The notes below the pieces were generated by a model, which made no database searches, was not told the origin of the DNA, and saw only the letters and a program-made list of their open reading frames with translations. Source: Flavobacteriales bacterium (GTDB lineage Bacteria > Bacteroidota > Bacteroidia > Flavobacteriales_D > Sanyastnellaceae). Taken from it: a DNA stretch of 15,421 nucleotides. The stretch's first letter is position 1, and each line of letters begins with the position of its first letter. The stretch lies in assembly GCA_947457285.1 (NCBI GenBank), contig CANGVZ010000015.1, forward strand, positions 1 to 15,421, written 5' to 3'. Positions 1-6,875 of the stretch are shown piece after piece. Both the position numbers and the translations under genes were made by a program.

Positions 1-75
1 GGGTGAAATTTATAAACGTGGTATTGTTTGCCCTGAAAGGTGTTATTTTCGCCTTCCTCATATCAAAAACCTGTT

Positions 76-2175
76 ATGAAAAAAATCTCCTTGGTGGCTT
101 TGTCACTAGTTTCAAGCCTGATAGCTCTCTCTCAAGGGGCGAATAGCCCTCGTTATTGCGGTCAAGTTGGTAGAACAATGCAGTTCCACCAGCACAATCC
201 GGAATGTGGTCATGAGGTACGTCTAGCTGAGGCTGAACTTGAAGAGTATGCTCGCAACTATTCTGAGGAAGAGCGAGGTGGCGGACAAATCATCTATCAA
301 ATCCCTGTAGTATTTCATATCATTCACAACAATGGCCCTGAAAACATCAGCGATGCGCAGATTTACGACGCGATGTTCATCCTCAATAGAGATTTCAGAA
401 AGCAAAATGCAGATACCATCGCCATCGTACCTGAGTTCGCTGATATTGCAGCCGACATTGGTATTGAGTTCGTGCTTGCCTCTAAGGATCCTGATGGCAA
501 CTGTCACCCTGGCATCGTGCGCGTAGAAAGTGAGTTGACCACTGATGGTGGCTCTGACATGAAGGCACTCAGCATGTGGCCGCGCAACAGATACATGAAT
601 GTATGGGTATGTGCAGACGCAGGAGATGGTACAGCGGGATATACCTTTTTGCCAGCTACAGTAAGTGGCAACTGGGGGGCGCAAAACGATGGTATTGTTT
701 TACGTCACGACTACACCGGATCAATCGGCACAGGAAGCCTCTTCCGCAGCCGCACCCTCACCCACGAAGTTGGACACTGGCTGAATCTCAGCCACCCTTG
801 GGGTCCTACCAATTCGCCTGGCGACGCAGGTAATTGTGACTTCGACGATGGAGTTGATGATACTCCAAACACAATTGGTTGGACATCATGCGATCTCGAT
901 GGTGCCTCATGCGGTAGCGCAATTGATAACGTTCAAAACTACATGGAGTATAGCTACTGCTCTCGTATGTTTACCGAAGGCCAAGGTAGCAGAATGCGCT
1001 CAGCACTCACAAGCCCTATCGCTCAAAGAAATAATCTTTATACCACCAATAATCTCATTCTCACAGGTGTCATCGACCCTGAGTTGTGTTTCTGCGACTT
1101 CAGATTGTTTGCAAACACTGCTTGTGTTGGTCAACCCATTACATTCAACGACCTTTCGTACCACGGCATCGAGCAATGGTCTTGGGATTTTGGCGATGGC
1201 AACACATTGGTAGGATCTGATCCGAACGTTCACAAAAACCCTGTTTACACATACGAACAACCTGGCACATACACCGTGACGCTTACTGTCACAAACGGGG
1301 CCAACTCCTTGACCGTAACAAAAGAAAACATCATCACGATTTTCGGCTATGCTCAGGAAACTGCGCCTTTCACAGAAGGATTTGAAGAGACGTGGCCAAA
1401 TGATGCATGGGCAATCTATAATCACGACGGCGATTTGACCTATGAGATTACACCATCCACCGCCTTTTCTGGCACGAAATCTCTCAAGCTCCGCAACTTC
1501 AGCAACAACGAGCCTGGCAGAGTGGATGAACTTCTATCTGCTACATACGATATGAGTGCAATGGATACTGTATGGTTATCGTATCGATGGGCTTATGCTA
1601 ATAAAATCAGCGGCACCAATGAAGATCGTCTTCGTATCCAAGTGAGCGGTGACTGTGGGGCTAACTGGTCAACACGCCGCACTCGTAGTGGTACCAATAC
1701 ACTTCCTACAGCGAATCCAATTTCTTCTCAATTCACGCCCACTTCATCAAGTCAATGGGGCGGTGAAACCATTGTTATGGCTGATGAAGACTGGATGACA
1801 GACGGCTTCCGCATTCGCTTCGAATTCACTGGCCAAGGAGGAAACAATTTCTATCTCGATGATATCAATATCACGGCTAGTGATACTACCACAATTATTC
1901 CAACGAACATTCGCGAAGTCAAGCCTACTTTCGTTTACAGCGTATTTCCAAACCCAGCAAAAGACCAAACCAATATCCGATACTACGCGCTACAGACAGA
2001 GTTTGTATCAGCGAAGATGTACAATAGCCTCGGGCAAATGGTAGCAATTATTGCTGAGGAAAACGTTCCTGCAGGTGAAACCTTGTGGGTTGTAAACAAG
2101 CAACCAGCGGGAATGTACACGATAGTGTTGGAGAAAGCCGGATATCGCCAAGTAGAAAAAGTATTGTTCGAATAA
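76..2175 (+). CDS. Secreted M43-type zinc metalloprotease with PKD domain and T9SS sorting tail
   Basis: A 699-residue exported protease. Residues 1-20 form a signal peptide (MKKISLVALSLV...), which is why ATG at 76 is preferred over the in-frame GTG at 40. The zinc site HEVGHWLNLSH is at residues 230-240 (HExxHxxGxxH pattern with N-L-S in place of the usual glycine region) and the likely Met-turn, NYMEYS, has Met290; spacing and the following CSRMFTEGQ fit the pappalysin/cytophagalysin M43 family. A PKD domain follows at about 340-425 (WSWDFGDG at 368-375), then a beta-rich region at about 430-615 resembling MAM or choice-of-anchor domains. The C-terminus (FPNP at 624-627 to the end) is a type A T9SS sorting domain, so the protein should cross the outer membrane and be surface-attached or released. 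It probably degrades extracellular protein; the substrate cannot be read from sequence. The downstream aminopeptidase is cytoplasmic, and a joint role in peptide use is only inference. Confidence 0.9.
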   Translation: MKKISLVALSLVSSLIALSQGANSPRYCGQVGRTMQFHQHNPECGHEVRLAEAELEEYARNYSEEERGGGQIIYQIPVVFHIIHNNGPENISDAQIYDAMFILNRDFRKQNADTIAIVPEFADIAADIGIEFVLASKDPDGNCHPGIVRVESELTTDGGSDMKALSMWPRNRYMNVWVCADAGDGTAGYTFLPATVSGNWGAQNDGIVLRHDYTGSIGTGSLFRSRTLTHEVGHWLNLSHPWGPTNSPGDAGNCDFDDGVDDTPNTIGWTSCDLDGASCGSAIDNVQNYMEYSYCSRMFTEGQGSRMRSALTSPIAQRNNLYTTNNLILTGVIDPELCFCDFRLFANTACVGQPITFNDLSYHGIEQWSWDFGDGNTLVGSDPNVHKNPVYTYEQPGTYTVTLTVTNGANSLTVTKENIITIFGYAQETAPFTEGFEETWPNDAWAIYNHDGDLTYEITPSTAFSGTKSLKLRNFSNNEPGRVDELLSATYDMSAMDTVWLSYRWAYANKISGTNEDRLRIQVSGDCGANWSTRRTRSGTNTLPTANPISSQFTPTSSSQWGGETIVMADEDWMTDGFRIRFEFTGQGGNNFYLDDINITASDTTTIIPTNIREVKPTFVYSVFPNPAKDQTNIRYYALQTEFVSAKMYNSLGQMVAIIAEENVPAGETLWVVNKQPAGMYTIVLEKAGYRQVEKVLFE

Positions 2176-2192
2176 TCTCCTTCAGCATCGCT

Positions 2193-2200
2193 TATATTTG
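2193..2200 (+). promoter_or_regulatory. Bacteroidota -7 promoter element before the aminopeptidase gene
   Basis: TATATTTG matches TAnnTTTG exactly and lies in the 29-base gap after the protease stop. Only four bases separate it from the ATG at 2205, so a transcript from it would have almost no leader. No good -33 TTG lies at the usual 17-23 base distance; the nearest, at 2164-2166, is 26 bases away. Confidence 0.5.
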
Positions 2201-2204
2201 CCGT

Positions 2205-3641
2205 ATGAAGATTCAATCGGCAAAAAGTAATAGCACTGCTGCGGTAACTGCTATCATTCTTAATAAAGAACAAGCCTCAGATCCAAAAGGCCTTTCTAAG
2301 GAAGAAGCAAAATATCTTTCTGCTCAGGTAGGAGCAGGAAAAGACGTTGTTTCTTTTCAAGAACTCGGACATCATAGAAAATTCTATGTCATTGACTCTC
2401 GCGAACAAGAAGCCGATATTCTCGAGCTTTGGAGAGGTCACGGCAAGGACCTTCAATCGCTTGCAGTTAGCATTGGCTCTGATAAATTGCACATCATCAA
2501 TGAGTCAGGAAATACTGCTGCTACACTCGCTTTCACTGAGGGAGCAGCGCTAGCCAACTACCAATTTTTAAAATATTTCAAGGATAAAAAAGAGAAAAAA
2601 AATTCTCTTGATAAGATCTTCGTTCAAGATGCCAAGCTTGACGATAGCGCGCTGCTCGAACTTAACAATCTCGTGCAGGCTACATTGCTCGCAAGAGATT
2701 TGGTAAATGAACCCGTATCGTATCTCACGGCTGAGCAATTTTCTAAAGAGATGCAGAAAGCTGGCAAACAATATGGGTTTTCTGTAAAAGTTTTACATAA
2801 GAAAGAAATAGAAACCCTCGGCATGGGAGGTCTGCTCGGCGTGAATAAAGGCAGCATCGATCCCCCCACGTTCAACATCATGGAATACAAGCCGAAAAAC
2901 GCTAAGAATAAGCGACCCATCGTGCTTGTAGGCAAGGGTGTGGTGTTCGACACAGGCGGTTTGAGCTTAAAGCCAACTCCTGGTTCTATGGACGAGATGA
3001 AGTGTGATATGGCTGGTGGTGCTGCGGTGGTCGGAGCCATCTCTGCGATTGCCGCAAACAAGCTTCCGGTGCACGTTGTAGGATTAGTGCCTGCTACTGA
3101 CAATCGCCCCGGAATGAATGCAATTTGTCCTCAAGACATACTAACCATGTTTGACGGAACAACTGTTGAGGTGCTTAACACTGATGCTGAAGGCCGACTA
3201 ATCCTTGCGGATGCATTAGGATATGCTAAAAAATATGATCCCCTATTGGTAGTCGATCTCGCTACCCTCACTGGTGCTGCAATGAGGGCAGTAGGAAGCT
3301 ACGCCAGTGCCATCATGGGCACTGCCGACCAAGAAGTGATGAATAAACTTGCTCAAAGTGGATTCAAAATGTGGGAACGCACTGTTCAATTTCCTCTTTG
3401 GAAAGAGTATGGCAATGAAATGAAAAGCGACATTGCTGATTTGAAAAATCTCGGAGGCGCTAATGCAGGTCATATCAGCGCGGGCAAGTTCTTAGAGCAC
3501 TTCACTGCATATCCGTGGATACACATCGACATCGCTGGTCCTGCGTACTCCAACGCTGGCCAGAGCTACCGCACCAAAGGCGGAAGCGGCGTAGGGGTAA
3601 GATTACTCTACGATTTTATTAAAGAAAATTATACTCGCTAA
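2205..3641 (+). CDS. pepA: Leucyl aminopeptidase (M17 family)
   Basis: A 478-residue cytosolic M17 metallo-aminopeptidase that removes N-terminal residues from peptides and normally works as a hexamer with two metal ions per subunit. The catalytic C-terminal half is complete: VGKGVVFDTGG with Lys244 and Asp249, Lys256 in SLKP, Asp268 after MDEMKC, and NTDAEGRL at 325-332 giving Asp327, Glu329 and the catalytic Arg331. These match the E. coli PepA metal and active-site residues in order and spacing, apart from one extra residue before MDEM. The N-terminal domain is less conserved, as usual. I chose ATG at 2205 because the longer open frame starts inside the protease gene and because a TAnnTTTG element sits just upstream. 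There is no signal peptide. pdxA follows after 22 bases, so co-transcription is likely. Confidence 0.93.
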   Translation: MKIQSAKSNSTAAVTAIILNKEQASDPKGLSKEEAKYLSAQVGAGKDVVSFQELGHHRKFYVIDSREQEADILELWRGHGKDLQSLAVSIGSDKLHIINESGNTAATLAFTEGAALANYQFLKYFKDKKEKKNSLDKIFVQDAKLDDSALLELNNLVQATLLARDLVNEPVSYLTAEQFSKEMQKAGKQYGFSVKVLHKKEIETLGMGGLLGVNKGSIDPPTFNIMEYKPKNAKNKRPIVLVGKGVVFDTGGLSLKPTPGSMDEMKCDMAGGAAVVGAISAIAANKLPVHVVGLVPATDNRPGMNAICPQDILTMFDGTTVEVLNTDAEGRLILADALGYAKKYDPLLVVDLATLTGAAMRAVGSYASAIMGTADQEVMNKLAQSGFKMWERTVQFPLWKEYGNEMKSDIADLKNLGGANAGHISAGKFLEHFTAYPWIHIDIAGPAYSNAGQSYRTKGGSGVGVRLLYDFIKENYTR

Positions 3642-3663
3642 GAGTATCAAACACCATTGAACT

Positions 3664-4743
3664 ATGTCCGAAAGGAAAGATGATAGATTGAGAGTTGCCA
3701 TCACATGTGGTGACCCAAATGGGGTGGGAATTGAAACAATCATCAAAGTGTTTTCAGACCCACGCATGTCTGAGGGAATTATACCCATCATATATGCACA
3801 TCCCGAAGCGGTGAAGCTCCACAAAAGATTGAGTAATGTTGAGGAATTTCAATACACTACCATTCAAAATCCGAGTGAAGCGCTTGCGAAAAAAGTCAAT
3901 TTAATCAATGTCTGGAAAGATTTCAAGGGAACATTTGAAATCGGAAAACCAACTAAGGAAGCAGGTGAAATGGCCTTCAAAAGCCTCGAGCTCGCCACCT
4001 CCGATTTGGCCTCCAACAAAGTAGATGTACTCGTCACTGCTCCCATCAATAAGGACACGATTCAAAGCAAAGATTTCAACTTTCCAGGGCATACCGAATA
4101 CCTCGCGAAAATCGCCGGCACTGATAAAGTGTTGATGTTCCTGGTAAGCGACGTCCTAAAAGTTGGAATTGTCACCGGTCACTTACCGCTGAAAGATGTT
4201 GCTCAAAATATCACGAAGGACAAGATTCTCGAAAAACTTGCACTCATGCAAGAGAGCCTCATTCGCGATTTCGGCGTTCCTAAGCCACGCATCGCAGTAT
4301 TAGGCCTCAATCCCCATGCTGGAGATAATGGATTATTGGGCAATGAAGAAAAAGAGGTCATTCTCCCAGCCATCCGTGAGGCTTTCGACAAGGGAAGCTA
4401 TGTCTTTGGACCCTATGGAGCCGACGGTTTCTTCGGAAGCGGCGTTTATAAGCAATTCGATGCAGTGTTGGCAATGTATCACGACCAAGGACTTGCGCCA
4501 TTCAAAGCGCTCGCATTTGACAGTGGTGTCAATTTTACCGCAGGATTGCCTATTGTGCGCACCTCGCCAGACCACGGCACCGCATATGATCTCGCGGGTA
4601 AAGGAAAAGCAGACGAAGCATCACTGCGCAACGCCATTTTCGTCGCTTGCGATGTTTATAAAAAAAGAAGAGAATTTCGCGAATATGGCCTGAACCCTCT
4701 GCAAGCCCAGGACGTGAGGGACAAAGACGATTATAGAGAGTAA
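3664..4743 (+). CDS. pdxA: 4-hydroxythreonine-4-phosphate dehydrogenase
   Basis: A 359-residue enzyme of the DXP-dependent pyridoxal phosphate pathway; it oxidises 4-phosphohydroxy-L-threonine with NAD, and PdxJ then uses the product together with deoxyxylulose 5-phosphate. The N-terminal GDPNGVGIE motif is typical. The three metal-binding histidines are present: His173 (TGHLPLKD), His218 (NPHAGDNG) and His273 (YHDQGLAPFK), with spacings of 45 and 55 residues, the same as E. coli His166, His211 and His266. His143 in GHTEYLA corresponds to a substrate-binding position. The length agrees with Bacteroidota homologues, which are somewhat longer than the E. coli protein. It lies 22 bases after pepA and 48 bases before rlmH. 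The DXP synthase gene dxs is in the same window but on the other strand, in a separate unit. Confidence 0.95.
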   Translation: MSERKDDRLRVAITCGDPNGVGIETIIKVFSDPRMSEGIIPIIYAHPEAVKLHKRLSNVEEFQYTTIQNPSEALAKKVNLINVWKDFKGTFEIGKPTKEAGEMAFKSLELATSDLASNKVDVLVTAPINKDTIQSKDFNFPGHTEYLAKIAGTDKVLMFLVSDVLKVGIVTGHLPLKDVAQNITKDKILEKLALMQESLIRDFGVPKPRIAVLGLNPHAGDNGLLGNEEKEVILPAIREAFDKGSYVFGPYGADGFFGSGVYKQFDAVLAMYHDQGLAPFKALAFDSGVNFTAGLPIVRTSPDHGTAYDLAGKGKADEASLRNAIFVACDVYKKRREFREYGLNPLQAQDVRDKDDYRE

Positions 4744-4752
4744 CCCAACAAT

Positions 4753-4794
4753 CATTCGGTAAAAACCGAACGAACACTCGATTAAAACCGAATG
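4753..4794 (+). promoter_or_regulatory. Inverted repeat that includes the rlmH start codon
   Basis: CATTCGGT (4753-4760) is the exact reverse complement of ACCGAATG (4787-4794), whose last three bases are the rlmH start codon. TTCGGT (4755-4760) can instead pair with ACCGAA (4765-4770) across an AAAA loop, which would leave the start codon free. The two pairings exclude each other. A role in controlling translation is inference; chance pairing in a duplicated sequence is the alternative. Confidence 0.45.
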
Positions 4795-4805
4795 AACATT
4801 CGCTT
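4762..4805 (+). repeat. Two-unit 22-bp tandem repeat across the rlmH start
   Basis: Units 4762-4783 and 4784-4805 agree at 19 of 22 positions; both begin AAAACCGAA and contain GAACAyTCG. The preceding 22 bases (4740-4761) match the first unit at 14 of 22 positions and may be a decayed third copy. The rlmH start ATG (4792-4794) lies in the second unit, where the first unit has ACG. Confidence 0.75.
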
Positions 4806-5256
4806 AATACTTGTTGGAAAGACTACCACTCCTTTTGTAAAAGAAGGCTTTGAAGTCTATGTCAAAAGGCTCAAACACTACTGCAAATTCGAGGTAATAG
4901 AACTTCCTGATGGAAAATTGAAGGACCCCGAAAAACAAAAGGAAACGGAAGCTCAAGCTATTTTGAAAAGCATCAAGACCGATGACTTCTTAGTGCTGTT
5001 GGATGAAAAAGGGGTAAATCCGACCTCCCGAGAATTCGCCCAATTTTTACAAAAAAAGATGAATGCTGGCACCAAACAACTCGTACTTCTCGTGGGCGGG
5101 GCATTTGGTTTCACAAAAGAGGTCTATGACCGCGCCGACTACCAGCTTTCATTTTCCAAAATGACTTTTTCACACGAAATGATTCGTGTATTCATCGCAG
5201 AACAAGTCTACCGCGCCTTTACCATACTCAAAGGTGAAAGTTATCACAACGACTAG
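4792..5256 (+). CDS. rlmH: 23S rRNA (pseudouridine-1915 N3)-methyltransferase RlmH
   Basis: A 154-residue SPOUT-class methyltransferase that uses S-adenosylmethionine to methylate N3 of pseudouridine 1915 in helix 69 of 23S rRNA, acting as a dimer on assembled ribosomes. Length is nearly that of E. coli RlmH (155). The N-terminus MNIRLILVGKT is typical. The C-terminal trefoil-knot signature is intact: LLDEKG near residue 67, VLLVGGAFGF at about 101-110, LSFSKMTFSHEM, RVFIAEQVYRA, and the terminal GESYHND (most homologues end in YHxE/D). The ATG lies inside a tandem and inverted repeat described separately. The stop shares CTAG with the stop of the convergent gene. It probably belongs to the pepA-pdxA unit. 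Confidence 0.95.
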   Translation: MNIRLILVGKTTTPFVKEGFEVYVKRLKHYCKFEVIELPDGKLKDPEKQKETEAQAILKSIKTDDFLVLLDEKGVNPTSREFAQFLQKKMNAGTKQLVLLVGGAFGFTKEVYDRADYQLSFSKMTFSHEMIRVFIAEQVYRAFTILKGESYHND

Positions 5257-5864
5257 GCAACATCTTTTCTCAAATATCTCTTTTGATAAATGCCCATTAC
5301 CGGGACAAAAACAAAAGTCGGAGAGAGCCATAAAACCCAAGCAGGTTCAAAATCATTAATGTTGACCACCAAAAATGCAGTGAACGTGGCTATATAACTC
5401 CCCATCATCATTCCGATATGCTTTTTCAACCACGCATTTGGAGGCAACTCCATTCCTCTATTCAATTTATAGTAAAGCCCCCCATCTTGGAATGCCAGCA
5501 AAACACACATCGCCCCAAAAACCATGAGAACTACGTTTGTGGTTGCTATCATATAGATACCGTTTAGAAGCGCGGCAATTGATAGGGCAACATCAAACCA
5601 CGCCGGTTTCAGGCTTTTGTTATCTACCGCACGCTTTCCACTTAGAGTTTGATAGAGTGCGAAAATTCCGATACAAAAGAGAAATTCACTATGCCTCATT
5701 ATCGCCAACCATAGGGCCGATAATCCAGTAGTCACCATGGCGTAATAAAATAGTTTACCCAACTTTCGGTGAGTTGCTGTTCCTTTCTTGAGGAGGTGAA
5801 TAAGCGATCCGGCAAATAGCGCCGTGAAGCCCGATAAAATGTGAAGTGCTAATGGGATAGACAT
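5253..5864 (-). CDS. Polytopic membrane protein, DUF2306-like
   Basis: A 203-residue inner-membrane protein with about seven hydrophobic segments (roughly residues 4-24, 38-56, 60-76, 90-108, 111-125, 145-167 and 178-195). The pattern resembles DUF2306-type proteins: His8 in LHILSGFTALFAG, then KGTATHRKLG with His32, then the late WLKKHIGMMMGSYIATFTAF with His149 near a membrane segment. The function is unknown; intramembrane histidines could bind haem or metal, but that is speculation. It is the last gene of the minus-strand block and starts 103 bases after the LytTR gene. The gap holds an 11-bp direct repeat and a hairpin that ends right at its ATG, so it is a candidate target of that regulator. 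Its TAG stop is the complement strand of the rlmH TAG (CTAG 5253-5256), with no room for a terminator between the genes. Confidence 0.85.
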   Translation of the reverse strand: MSIPLALHILSGFTALFAGSLIHLLKKGTATHRKLGKLFYYAMVTTGLSALWLAIMRHSEFLFCIGIFALYQTLSGKRAVDNKSLKPAWFDVALSIAALLNGIYMIATTNVVLMVFGAMCVLLAFQDGGLYYKLNRGMELPPNAWLKKHIGMMMGSYIATFTAFLVVNINDFEPAWVLWLSPTFVFVPVMGIYQKRYLRKDVA

Positions 5865-5891
5865 AGAGATTTATTTTCGGCGAAAATCTCT
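5865..5891 (-). promoter_or_regulatory. Hairpin directly before the DUF2306-like start codon
   Basis: AGAGATTT (5865-5872) is the reverse complement of AAATCTCT (5884-5891), an 8-bp stem with an 11-base loop. An alternative fold pairs ATTTTC (5873-5878) with GAAAAT (5882-5887) and AGAG with CTCT. The stem abuts the ATG at 5864. No T-run follows it on the minus strand, so it does not look like a standard terminator for the LytTR gene; it may act on the leader RNA or be an operator. Confidence 0.4.
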
Positions 5892-5917
5892 AATAATCAA
5901 GCCCTTTGACAAAAAAA

Positions 5918-5948
5918 GTGACCAACAGTACCCCTCTGTGACCAACAG
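5918..5948 (-). promoter_or_regulatory. Direct repeat, candidate LytTR operator
   Basis: The 11-base sequence CTGTTGGTCAC (minus strand) occurs twice, at + coordinates 5918-5928 and 5938-5948, with a 20-base period (two helical turns). The copy nearer the downstream gene extends to ACTGTTGGT, which fits the general LytTR pattern [TA][AC][CA]GTTN[AG][TG] at all fixed positions but one; the other copy, GCTGTTGGT, misses two. The usual spacer is 12-13 bases and here it is 11. The pair lies between a LytTR gene and the next gene, 54-84 bases upstream of that gene's ATG. A TTTTTTTG run follows on the minus strand and could serve as a -33 element, but the -7 region is poor, as in activator-dependent promoters. 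Confidence 0.55.
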
Positions 5949-5967
5949 CAAAGCCTAATGACGAACA

Positions 5968-6837
5968 TCAAGCCCCCAAACTTTCCATGCGTTGCTTCAA
6001 CTCATCTATCAGCAGACGACTGATGGGAATACTCGTATCAACATGTTCTAGTTGTGCCTTCAAGCCTTGAGCGTTTCCTGTAATTGTCCGCACGCGGATC
6101 AGGTTGATTAGATAACTTTTATGACACCGGAAAAGTGAGGGCTCTGCCTCCCAGTCTTTTGCAAATTTCTTGAGAGTATTGCGAATGATTCTTTTTTGAA
6201 TCTTCCCATTTTCTAAAAAATATACCTCAATATAATTCTCCGCGCTCTTCAAATAGAGCAGATCCATTTTATCCAAATCAAAACTCTCCCCTTGATTTTC
6301 AGAAGCGACGTGGATCCTAGCCCCCTTTTCATTAATCAAAGTGATACGGACAGGCAAACCCTCGGAGGCGCGAATATGCTTATTCCGCAGGCGATTCTCT
6401 TTCCAAAGTAAACTTACCGAAACAGGAAAAATTCCGACCAAAAAAGTGTAGACCTGAAGCGTAATAATTGTATTCCAATTCATTCCTCCTATTCCCATCC
6501 ATGAGGAGAAAAGCAGATTGCAAAACCCGATGAGCATTACATTCACCATGCTCCAAAACAAATCTCTGCCCAATGTCCAATGGTCTTCTTCAAAGTAATT
6601 TGGAAACAGGCGCATCACAAAGACATTCAAAAAGATCATTACCAAAAAACAAACAACTCCGTATCCAAGTGTCACACGCAGCAAATCTGGGCCTGTGCCC
6701 GCTAATCCGAAAGGCTTGAATATAAAGAGGAACAAAAAAACAAATGCCCCGAAAAACCACGCCTGTTTATAACGAGCAAAGGAGCCTGTTTCCAGGGCGA
6801 TAGGCCGATTTAGAAGACTCACTATTTTTTGACGCAT
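5968..6837 (-). CDS. Membrane-anchored LytTR transcriptional regulator
   Basis: A 289-residue protein with four N-terminal membrane segments (about 26-44, 54-75, 93-113, 124-145) and a C-terminal LytTR DNA-binding domain at about 190-287. The domain shows LYLKSAENYIEVYF, RNTLKKFAKDW, the near-invariant FRCHKSYLINLIRV and IPISRLLIDEL. No receiver domain and no histidine-kinase domain is present, so the protein is not a classical response regulator; the membrane part may sense a signal directly or through a partner. LytTR domains bind paired direct repeats, and one such pair lies just downstream (5918-5948). It follows the copper-monooxygenase gene by 38 bases on the same strand. That gap contains two near matches to TAnnTTTG (TATATTTC at 6856-6863 and TATCTTCG at 6844-6851), so it may have its own promoter as well as read-through. 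Confidence 0.92.
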   Translation of the reverse strand: MRQKIVSLLNRPIALETGSFARYKQAWFFGAFVFLFLFIFKPFGLAGTGPDLLRVTLGYGVVCFLVMIFLNVFVMRLFPNYFEEDHWTLGRDLFWSMVNVMLIGFCNLLFSSWMGIGGMNWNTIITLQVYTFLVGIFPVSVSLLWKENRLRNKHIRASEGLPVRITLINEKGARIHVASENQGESFDLDKMDLLYLKSAENYIEVYFLENGKIQKRIIRNTLKKFAKDWEAEPSLFRCHKSYLINLIRVRTITGNAQGLKAQLEHVDTSIPISRLLIDELKQRMESLGA

Positions 6838-6875
6838 CGCATACGAAGATATACCGAAATATATCTCACCATAAA

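Noticed and set aside
1..75. Promoter for the protease gene
   Set aside because: TATTGTTTG (22-30) has three bases between TA and TTTG where two are expected, and TATTTTCG (44-51) has one mismatch; neither has a good -33 partner.
223..684. A 153-codon minus-strand open frame within the protease gene
   Set aside because: No recognisable domain or promoter; the + strand protease is clearly the real gene.
2624..3103. A 159-codon open frame on the minus strand
   Set aside because: It is antisense to the catalytic region of pepA and its length follows from the codon use of that gene.
4740..4805. CRISPR-like array
   Set aside because: Only two good 22-bp units with no spacers and no cas genes; it is a simple tandem duplication.
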